Source: Phycisphaerales bacterium (GTDB taxonomy: Bacteria > Planctomycetota > Phycisphaerae > Phycisphaerales > SM1A02). From it: DNA of 64,000 bases. Below are positions 8,520-15,499 of the stretch, one piece after another; positions within the stretch are counted from its first letter, which is position 1, and the number at the start of each line of letters is the position of its first letter. Where the stretch lies: positions 62,001 to 126,000 of the forward strand of contig JASMLR010000006.1 in the NCBI GenBank assembly GCA_030748575.1. Reading direction: 5' to 3'. A model generated the notes under the pieces. It made no database searches, was not told the origin of the DNA, and worked only from the letters and a program-made list of their open reading frames with translations. Position numbers and translations under genes: made by a program.

Positions 8520-9236
8520 ATGCCCTCCATCGCCTGCCCCTGGTGCGGACACGACACCGACGCCGCTGATGCCCGGTTCATCGCCGCCTCGCCCACGCTC
8601 GCTGGCGACCCGGTCCTCGGAGCAGCCGCCCAACTGCGATTCCTCCCATGCAACTTCGACGCGGGCGCCCGGCCTCTTGACCCGGCGGGCGCGCCTTCCA
8701 CACGCCCAGCGTGTCCCGCATGCAGAGTGGAGTGGCCAACCCCCATCTGGTACGCGCGGGGCTATGGCATCGTGCAGGTTCCGGACTGCCAGACCGCGCA
8801 GGCTCTGCTGACCGGCGCGTCCACTGCCCTGCACCAGGCAGGCTGGAACCTGCATGACATCACCCCCGAAGGTCTTCGGTCTGCGCTCTCGGCTGACGCC
8901 GCCTCGCCTCGCATCGGCTCGCTCCAACTGGAACGGGCCGACGAGCGGTGGGTCATCCTGCTCGCAGTGGATCCTCCTGCCATCGGCCCCGATGTCGTCG
9001 TTGCCGACGAACCGGAACCTCCGGCTTCGGGCGTCGTCCGAGTCGTCCGTTCCTCGACAAGCGACCGGCCGATTGCGGCTCCGGCGGATCTGCAAGACGC
9101 CATGCCGATCACCGCGGGCGACTTTGAACATCCTGCCGGGTGGCCCCCGCGGTGCGTCCGTGTGGCTGCCGACGGCCGCGGCGATGCGATGACCCTGCTG
9201 CTGGCAGCGACCGCAAGGACCTCGTCCGATGCATGA
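8520..9236 (+). CDS. Zinc-ribbon protein of the GTPase-associated locus, function unknown
   Basis: 238 residues, first gene of the six-gene plus-strand operon. The N-terminus begins MPSIACPWCGHDT; this CPWC knuckle and a second one, CPACRVEW (about residues 65-72), could together bind one zinc. The rest is a predicted alpha/beta region with no signal peptide or membrane helix, and I recognise no further domain. The start at 8520 is preferred over ATG 8496 because the zinc knuckle begins directly after it and TAGACT lies 7 nt upstream. The 3' end overlaps the next gene by 8 bp, so the two are probably translationally coupled. Its role may be as a scaffold or sensor within the system; this is inference from context only. 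Confidence 0.65.
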   Translation: MPSIACPWCGHDTDAADARFIAASPTLAGDPVLGAAAQLRFLPCNFDAGARPLDPAGAPSTRPACPACRVEWPTPIWYARGYGIVQVPDCQTAQALLTGASTALHQAGWNLHDITPEGLRSALSADAASPRIGSLQLERADERWVILLAVDPPAIGPDVVVADEPEPPASGVVRVVRSSTSDRPIAAPADLQDAMPITAGDFEHPAGWPPRCVRVAADGRGDAMTLLLAATARTSSDA

Positions 9237-10059
9237 ACTCGTTCACACCTGGGCCGGAATGGGCGCCGAGGGCGGGTTCCAGACCGTCCGGCGATCGCCC
9301 GGCCTCAGTGACGCGGCGGCGGAAGCATTGATTGATCGCTCAGGCATGGTCGTCTCGGATCCACCGGCCAGACCGATTCTGGCCTTCCGCATGCTCCCCC
9401 TCGACGGAACGCCCACGGCCGTGCTGACGCGGATCGTGCAAACGCCCGGCCCCACCCCCGCCAGACCCTGCAGGCTCGCGCACCACCTGGTTCTCAACGC
9501 ACATGAGCGGCCCGAGTGCGGCCCGGCAGCGCTGCTCACGGGGGGATGGTTGCCCGACGTGTGGCAAGACGACTGGGAAGCCACCGCCGTGCCAGAACAC
9601 GTCGCGGCGACACCACCGGGCGAGCTGGACCCGGCCTGGTCTGAGTTCGTGCTTCGCCGCGCCGAAGGTGCTGCCTGCACCACGCTGATCACCCCGGAAG
9701 GGACGGCCCCTGAAGCGTGCCTTGCTGCGATGTTTGCCTCCTTCCCCGCGGAGGACCGCTGGCGTGTGACGTTTCTGTGTAACGGCTTCCAATTGCCGGA
9801 TGCGGCGCTGCTTCGACTGGTGTCGGACGGCTCCGTCGCGGCCGCCCGCCTGGCCCATGCCGGCGAGGGGCTGACCGTCCATCTGACCGAAGAGCCACCC
9901 CGGCCCGAGCCCATCACGCCGCCGCGCCGCGAGCAGCCGGACATCCCGCTGCGGCTGGAGGCAAGAGAAGGCCCACCCATCCTGGTGCTGGTGCTGGCCG
10001 TCCTCACGCTGATCGCCCTGGCGGTGGCAGCATGGACGCTTGGAGTGTTCGGGCCATGA
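9229..10059 (+). CDS. GAP1 N-terminal type 2-like protein with C-terminal membrane anchor
   Basis: 276 residues. The N-terminal region resembles, from memory, the GTPase-associated protein 1 N-terminal type 2 domain. HELVHTWAGMGAEGGFQTV followed by SPGL (about residues 2-26) matches the family's start, in which an initial Tyr/Thr-Ser stretch is followed by GFQ and SPGL. LAHHLVLNAHE (83-93) matches the conserved FAH-hLL segment, and WRVTFLCNGFQLPD (178-191) the later FTTYLQ-like strand. A single C-terminal TM helix (about 250-272) would anchor it with the domain in the cytoplasm. Overlaps with its neighbours (8 bp upstream, ATGA downstream) show tight coupling. The molecular function of this domain family is unknown to me; the family assignment needs a profile search. 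Confidence 0.62.
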   Translation: MHELVHTWAGMGAEGGFQTVRRSPGLSDAAAEALIDRSGMVVSDPPARPILAFRMLPLDGTPTAVLTRIVQTPGPTPARPCRLAHHLVLNAHERPECGPAALLTGGWLPDVWQDDWEATAVPEHVAATPPGELDPAWSEFVLRRAEGAACTTLITPEGTAPEACLAAMFASFPAEDRWRVTFLCNGFQLPDAALLRLVSDGSVAAARLAHAGEGLTVHLTEEPPRPEPITPPRREQPDIPLRLEAREGPPILVLVLAVLTLIALAVAAWTLGVFGP

Positions 10060-12896
10060 CCATCGCCCAGAATCTGCAGCGGGCGATCGCAACGCCCCAC
10101 GAAGATGCCGCCGACCTGTGCGCGGCGGCGAACCAGACCGTCTCCAGGTGCGCCGACTGGCTGGAGCGGGGCCTCATCTTTGAAGCCGCCGCGCTCAATG
10201 CCGATTCGGGAAACCTCATTGGCCTGCTGATCCGATTGAAGACCGGGTCCACGCCGGTCCCCGATGGGCTGGCGATTCCGCCGACTCAGATGCTGGACCG
10301 GCTCGCCCGCCTTCCCGCCATCGCGGCCGACCACCGCGGCGAGTTTGCAGCCTGGATCACGGCCAACCTGACCGACGCGCCCCTGCTGGACCGACTCGCC
10401 GCCATCAACCGGCTGCACGCCCTGGATCCCACCAACCCGTCATGGCGATCCAGCCATGAACGGCTGGAGCACGGCGCCGTCGCCGTCTGGAACGACGAAG
10501 TCGATCGATGCATCGAAGAAGGCGACGCAACCTCACTCGCAGCGGCCGGAAGGCAGGCCGACGCGATGACGCTGCTGACCCCGGGCGGCCAGCGTCTCCT
10601 GCACAAGATTGATCGCGCCCAGGCGGCGACCGCCAGGGAAGCTGCCGCGGCGGAACTGGAGGCGGTGGCCGACCGTCTCCATGTGGCATGGGCCGCCATG
10701 GACTTCACGGCAGCGCGGCGATTGCTTGCCGAGTGGAAGGCCCTCGATCAGCGAACCAACGGCGGCAACGAGGCCGACGTACGCGGCGTCGCGGCATGGC
10801 TGCATGCGGAAACCGAGAAGCGACGTCGAGCGGCGCATGTCCAGGACCTGATCGCCGACGTGGTGCGTGCGCTTGACGAATTGGAGCCGCTCGGCGTGGT
10901 CGAGCAGCGGTACGCCGCACTTCTGGGCGTGGCCGACCACGTCCCAGCCGCCGTTGAAGCCCGCGTGTCGCACCGAATTGCGGAAGGCAGGCGGCAGCGA
11001 GGTCGGCGGTACGTGGTTTCGATCCTCAGCATTGTCGCCATCGCATGCCTCATCACGACGGCGCTGGTCGTCCGGCAGCGGAGCATGGAGCGAGCGCGGA
11101 CCATCGAACAACTGGCCGGATGCATGGCGGCCAATCTGGAAGAGGGGCGGCTGCGAGAGGCCGTGGACTGCTGGAACGAGGCGGCGCGGGCCGCGGTCAT
11201 CGATGCGCCGCAGATTGCGGCCAAGCGAGCGGCCATTGTTCGGGCCACGCTGGATCTGCGGGACGCCGAGCAGCGGGCGGTGCAGCAGGTCGTCGAGATC
11301 CAGGCCGCCGTCGGCGAGCCAGACCGCTCGCTCGAGGAGATTGACGCGCTGGTCAAACGGCTCAATGAACTTTCCGCGGATGTGCCCCGCGAGGCGCTGG
11401 ATGTCCATGCCGCCGCCCTTGCAGAGGCGACGTCGGTGCGAGGCACGATGATCGAAACGCTCCGCGCCGGCATCAAAGCTGAACTGACCCGAATTGAGCA
11501 GTTGGTGCCCGAGCGGCATGTGCCCGTGGCGGATCTCCGGGCATGGCGAACCCGGCGTTCCACACTCGCCGGCGCGTTGGACGCGTTGGCAGCCATCGAT
11601 CTCAAGGGCGGGCTTGCAGGCACCGACCTGAGCCTGCGGATCACCCGGCTGGACGCGAGGCTGAACGACTTGCTCGAATCGGTTCAGAGCCGTATCGATC
11701 AACTTGAAGAGGTCGAGACCGTCGCCGCAGAACTGCGACGCATCCCCATCAGCGAAGCAACCTGGATTGCGGCCTGGACGCGGCTGCTGGAACTCAACCC
11801 GGCACTGGTGCATGACATCGACCCGAATGCGTGGACCGAGGCGAGCGAGGCCGGCCGCGCTGCTCAGGCCACTGCGCACTGGCGTGACCACGTGCTGCCG
11901 ATTGTCGAGCAGGCACGGCTGCTGAACCCTGATGGCCCGATCAGTGCTGGCGCTGCCGCGCGGGCCGGCACGACCCTTCGCGCGCACCTGGACCTGTACG
12001 ACCAGTACACCCCCTACCACGACATCGCCACGCATCTGGCCGAAGTCGCCTCGGCAATTCAGTCACAATCCCACCGGGGCGACCTTCGCCAGGCGATGTC
12101 GGATGCCGGGCTGCTTGAGCTCCACCGCGCACCGCACGCAACCGGCTACCGATACCTGCGATCCGAAAACGGCATGTGGCTCCGGGTCGACTCGACGACC
12201 GACCTCGGCTTGAAGCCCGCCGACCTGATCGCCATGTCGGGAGATGACATCGCCAACCTCTACGCGTCACCCGCCGTGGCACCCATGTCATCGGCCCTGC
12301 AGCGAGGGTTGGATGCCTGGGAGCAGCACGATGCGCCGAGCGACGCGGCCATCCTCAACCTGATCACCGTGCTGGAGTCTGGCGTTCAGGCAGATGAGCT
12401 GCTCAGGCTGGCGGTGCTGCGAGCGGTCTGGTCGGCCATGCTGGAGCAGGACGTTCCGATGTCCGACGAAGTCCGCCAAGCGGCAACCGCGTGGCTGGAG
12501 TCCGTCGAGCGAGAGGCGCCGGCCGCGGCGCAGGCGGACTGGCCTCGACTGGCGCAGTCCTCCGGCGAAGGCAACCAGGTTGTCGCCCGCAGGCAGGCGC
12601 GGTACTCCGCAGCCAACGCGCCCCAATCAGACATGATCGAGCGGCTCCTGACCACCGCGGGCCAGGGCGCCACGGCGCAGGCAAGCAAACGCGTCATTGC
12701 CGGCATCCTGATCCCAGAGCCCGGCGGACGCCTCGAGATCAAACTGGTGGAGGAAGCACTCGAGCAGAGCGAAGTGTTGGCGCACGATGGCCGGCAGTGG
12801 CGATGGGTTCCGCTTCCGCCGCTCCGTCATGGCGACGTTATCTCACCTCCCAAAGGCGTGCCCCTCGCGCCGACTATCATCTTCACCACACCATGA
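10056..12896 (+). CDS. Large helical one-TM protein of the GTPase-associated locus
   Basis: 946 residues, unrecognised. The sequence is Ala/Glu/Arg/Leu-rich and strongly helical, with several probable coiled coils (for example about 150-310 and 380-560). A single hydrophobic span, YVVSILSIVAIACLITTALV (about 317-336), is flanked by Arg-rich segments, so the N-terminal third is probably cytoplasmic and the long C-terminal part extracytoplasmic. The last 120 residues are less helical and may form a small beta domain. ATG 10056 overlaps the upstream stop (ATGA), and the 3' end overlaps the ExbB-like gene in the same way. Size and topology suggest a periplasm-spanning or scaffold component that works with the adjacent ExbB/ExbD-like channel; this is inference. 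Confidence 0.6.
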   Translation: MTIAQNLQRAIATPHEDAADLCAAANQTVSRCADWLERGLIFEAAALNADSGNLIGLLIRLKTGSTPVPDGLAIPPTQMLDRLARLPAIAADHRGEFAAWITANLTDAPLLDRLAAINRLHALDPTNPSWRSSHERLEHGAVAVWNDEVDRCIEEGDATSLAAAGRQADAMTLLTPGGQRLLHKIDRAQAATAREAAAAELEAVADRLHVAWAAMDFTAARRLLAEWKALDQRTNGGNEADVRGVAAWLHAETEKRRRAAHVQDLIADVVRALDELEPLGVVEQRYAALLGVADHVPAAVEARVSHRIAEGRRQRGRRYVVSILSIVAIACLITTALVVRQRSMERARTIEQLAGCMAANLEEGRLREAVDCWNEAARAAVIDAPQIAAKRAAIVRATLDLRDAEQRAVQQVVEIQAAVGEPDRSLEEIDALVKRLNELSADVPREALDVHAAALAEATSVRGTMIETLRAGIKAELTRIEQLVPERHVPVADLRAWRTRRSTLAGALDALAAIDLKGGLAGTDLSLRITRLDARLNDLLESVQSRIDQLEEVETVAAELRRIPISEATWIAAWTRLLELNPALVHDIDPNAWTEASEAGRAAQATAHWRDHVLPIVEQARLLNPDGPISAGAAARAGTTLRAHLDLYDQYTPYHDIATHLAEVASAIQSQSHRGDLRQAMSDAGLLELHRAPHATGYRYLRSENGMWLRVDSTTDLGLKPADLIAMSGDDIANLYASPAVAPMSSALQRGLDAWEQHDAPSDAAILNLITVLESGVQADELLRLAVLRAVWSAMLEQDVPMSDEVRQAATAWLESVEREAPAAAQADWPRLAQSSGEGNQVVARRQARYSAANAPQSDMIERLLTTAGQGATAQASKRVIAGILIPEPGGRLEIKLVEEALEQSEVLAHDGRQWRWVPLPPLRHGDVISPPKGVPLAPTIIFTTP

Positions 12897-13786
12897 ACAC
12901 CGAACCGCCGACAGGAACGCCCGCGTGGAATCAGACGCCCACTGAGGTTCTCTCGTGGGCCAGAAGTGACCCCGAACGCAAGTTCGGCCTGCCATCGGGC
13001 CGCTTCACGACGCCATCGGCGACGGCGTCCTTCCTCGTCGGGCTCATCCTGATGGGCGTGATCTACGGCGGCATCTGGACCGTGCGGGAAACAGCGTGGG
13101 GCAGCATGATCTGGGAATACCTGACGGGGTTCTCAGGCATTCCGATCCCGATCATGCTGCTGACCTGCTGGTCGACCGCGATCATCCTCCTCAAGGCGGG
13201 CAAAATCAGCACGCAGCGAAGGGCGCTTCGACTGCGGTTCATGCCGGCGGAACCCGGCTTCGTCCTCTCGGTTGCAACGGTGGACCGCGTGATTGATGCC
13301 ATTGAAGGCGGAGTCGACGAACCGCATCGGTTCGTGCTGCTGGACCGCGTCCTGACAGCGCTCAAGTCCATTCGAAACATCGGCCGCATCGCAGACATCG
13401 ACGAGATGCTCAACTCCGCCGCCGAGGCGGACGAAGACTCGATGGACAGTGGCTACACGATCCTGCGGGGATTCATCTGGGCCATTCCTGTGCTCGGCTT
13501 CATCGGGACCATCATCGGCCTCACCGAAGCGATCGCCGGCTTCGGTGGTGTGCTGGACGCCGGAGAGTCAACCGTCGACATCCTGGCACTCAAGCTGACT
13601 GAAGTCATTGCAGGCCTCAAGACGGCCTTTGTCACCACGGGCGAAGGACTCGTCGCCGCCCTCTTGTTGCACCTGGCGGCCACATTCACCAGAAGAGGCG
13701 ACGAGCGGCTGTTGGACGACTGCCGTCAGTACGCCGCCCGCAACATCACGGCCCACGTCCGCATCAGTTCGGCCGAGTCGGCATGA
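12893..13786 (+). CDS. ExbB/TolQ/MotA-family proton-channel subunit
   Basis: 297 residues with about four membrane helices (43-62, 82-101, 192-214, 240-264) and a cytoplasmic segment between the second and third. The third helix contains IPVLGFIGTIIGL and the fourth EVIAGLKTAFVTTGEGLVAAL. This is the TolQ/ExbB/MotA hallmark (PLLGLLGTVxGM, then ALxTTAxGL), with the conserved polar residues that line the ion path. Members form pentamers around an ExbD/TolR/MotB dimer and use the ion gradient to drive work across the envelope. ATG 12893 overlaps the upstream stop, and the next gene overlaps by 4 bp. It encodes neither the TonB nor the Tol-Pal system, because neither is nearby. The two following genes supply the partner subunits. 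Confidence 0.85.
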   Translation: MNTEPPTGTPAWNQTPTEVLSWARSDPERKFGLPSGRFTTPSATASFLVGLILMGVIYGGIWTVRETAWGSMIWEYLTGFSGIPIPIMLLTCWSTAIILLKAGKISTQRRALRLRFMPAEPGFVLSVATVDRVIDAIEGGVDEPHRFVLLDRVLTALKSIRNIGRIADIDEMLNSAAEADEDSMDSGYTILRGFIWAIPVLGFIGTIIGLTEAIAGFGGVLDAGESTVDILALKLTEVIAGLKTAFVTTGEGLVAALLLHLAATFTRRGDERLLDDCRQYAARNITAHVRISSAESA

Positions 13787-14571
13787 GCCGCCGGCGGCGA
13801 GCCAGTTCACCGATCAGTTTCTTTGCGTTTCAGGACGTCATGATCGGCACGATCGGTGTCGTGATCATCGTCACCGTGCTGCTGCTCATCCAGATCGGAC
13901 ACAGGACCACCCTCGCCATGGCCGCCGCTGCCGATGCCCCGCAGGAGACGGTCGTCCAGTCCCTGACCCAGCGGCTCGCCGCGCTGCAAGCACTCCCGGA
14001 CCCCGCCACTACTGCGGCCGAACTTGAACGCCTGCTGCTTGCCTCGGATCTTGAGGACCTCCGCAACCGACGTCGATCGAGCCTCCTGGCCGAACTCACG
14101 CAGGCCCTCGAAGACGACGCCCGCGAGGAGGCATACTCCAGCGACGAGCTTGAGGCGCAGCGGCTCAGCATCCGAGCCGAACTGCTCCGGGAGGAGATCG
14201 AGCAGGAGGAGCGGCGGCGAGAGATCTCCTATCTCATTGCCGACGAAGACAGCCGGGCCGTCGTTGCCGAACTCTCGGCCGCCCGTGTGGTCCTCTCCAG
14301 TACGGCGGCGAGCGATGCGCCCACCGCCCTGTCCTCAACGGACGCCGAAGTTCTGGCTCGCGCCACGCTCGAGGCCTGGGCCGCGCAGGCCGGCGGCGCA
14401 CCCTCTCACCTGCTGCTCAGCCTCAAACCATCCGGCATCGCGGTATGGAACGCCATCGAACGGCTGCGGTCGGCCGATCCACGCTTCGCCAACCTGCAGG
14501 TCGGCGTCGACCTCATCCCCGAAGACGCCTCGACGACGGCCCAGTACCGCGCCGGAGGTACGGCGCCGTGA
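13783..14571 (+). CDS. ExbD/TolR-like channel partner, first copy
   Basis: 262 residues. After a basic cytoplasmic start (MSRRRRASSP) comes SFFAFQDVMIGTIGVVIIV, a single TM helix (about 19-38) with Asp18 at its cytoplasmic end, the position of the proton-carrying Asp in ExbD/TolR/MotB. A long acidic coiled coil follows (about 70-175). The C-terminal 80 residues (HLLLSLKPSGIAVWNAI, RFANLQVGVDLIPED) resemble the small alpha/beta periplasmic fold of TolR. It overlaps both neighbours by 4 bp. Pairing with the upstream ExbB-like protein is inferred from family logic and gene order. Confidence 0.72.
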   Translation: MSRRRRASSPISFFAFQDVMIGTIGVVIIVTVLLLIQIGHRTTLAMAAAADAPQETVVQSLTQRLAALQALPDPATTAAELERLLLASDLEDLRNRRRSSLLAELTQALEDDAREEAYSSDELEAQRLSIRAELLREEIEQEERRREISYLIADEDSRAVVAELSAARVVLSSTAASDAPTALSSTDAEVLARATLEAWAAQAGGAPSHLLLSLKPSGIAVWNAIERLRSADPRFANLQVGVDLIPEDASTTAQYRAGGTAP

Positions 14572-15485
14572 GACGCGTCGACGACTCCAATTCCAGCCTT
14601 GATCTCCTGCTCGACACGGTCTGCAACCTGTTCGGCATGATCATCTTCATCGCGGTCCTTGCGGCCGTACTCGCGGGCGCCCGTGGGGCGGCGCAGGTCG
14701 ACCAGGCCGAGGATGCTGCAGGCCACTCCGAGGAGATCGCTTCACTCCAGGCCGAGATTGAGGCGCTGCTCGACCGGGAAGACGACTCCCTACGCGTGCA
14801 GATTGACGAAAGCCGCAGACAGTTGGAGGACATGCAAGCGCTCGGGCTCCAACTTGAGACGGCCCTCGCCGAAGCGAGACACATTCTGGGGTGGGAAGCA
14901 GTCGTGCCCGACATCGAAGCGCTTGAGTTGGAGGTCGACGCGCTTGATCGCCGCCTCAAGGACATCAGAGACCTCAAGGACGTCACGCTTCGCACGCCGC
15001 GGCGGAGAGGACTCCACGGCCGCGTTCCGGTTCAGGTGGTGCTCACGGCCGGCCGGATGTACATGATCAACGACTGGTCGGCCTGGCGGCACACGACGGA
15101 TCCGACCTCGCAGCGGTGCATGTTCTGGATGACGTGGAACGATCAGGCCGTCGACGGCGACCAGTCGACCGCGGATGACCACGGCTCATGCGAGTACCGA
15201 ACCGGCTCGCTGCACATCGACCGGTCGATTCGCCTGCGACCGGGCGGAGGATTCGACCCCGCCGACCCGGCCGGGGCTGCCGAACTCTCGGACGTGCTGG
15301 CCGCGCTGGTGCCCGGTCGACACGTCGTGTCGTTTCGGGTCACCCCCGACTCCTTTGACCGCTTTCACGCGGCGCGACGCCTGGCCATCGAGCAGGGCCT
15401 TGAGTACGACGTCACACCCATGTCACCGCTGACTGAAGGCCGGTACGAAGACAGCATCAGACAGGGCACGACGACCGGGCAGTGA
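14568..15485 (+). CDS. ExbD/TolR-like channel partner, second copy
   Basis: 305 residues from GTG 14568, which overlaps the preceding stop (GTGA). Near the N-terminus SSLDLLLDTVCNLFGMIIFI gives one TM helix (about 17-37) with Asp12/Asp16 at its start, again the MotB/ExbD pattern. A coiled coil follows (about 50-130). The periplasmic domain contains VPVQVVLTAGRMYMIN and ELSDVLAALVPGRHVVSFRV. It is clearly different from the first copy, which suggests a heterodimer inside one ExbB-like pentamer. It is the last gene of the operon; 14 bp separate it from the stop of the convergent vWA gene, with no visible terminator. Confidence 0.7.
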   Translation: MRRVDDSNSSLDLLLDTVCNLFGMIIFIAVLAAVLAGARGAAQVDQAEDAAGHSEEIASLQAEIEALLDREDDSLRVQIDESRRQLEDMQALGLQLETALAEARHILGWEAVVPDIEALELEVDALDRRLKDIRDLKDVTLRTPRRRGLHGRVPVQVVLTAGRMYMINDWSAWRHTTDPTSQRCMFWMTWNDQAVDGDQSTADDHGSCEYRTGSLHIDRSIRLRPGGGFDPADPAGAAELSDVLAALVPGRHVVSFRVTPDSFDRFHAARRLAIEQGLEYDVTPMSPLTEGRYEDSIRQGTTTGQ

Positions 15486-15499
15486 GCCCCGCGGCGGCG

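Noticed and set aside
10056-12896. Type VI secretion component (TssM-like)
   Set aside because: Large helical membrane protein beside a GTPase-type gene recalls this, but no Hcp, VgrG, TssB/C or ClpV is present and the motifs do not fit.
12893-15485. Zorya-type anti-phage system or Tol-Pal
   Set aside because: The channel subunits fit the superfamily, but there is no ZorC/ZorD/ZorE, no OmpA-like domain in the partners, and no TolA/TolB/Pal.
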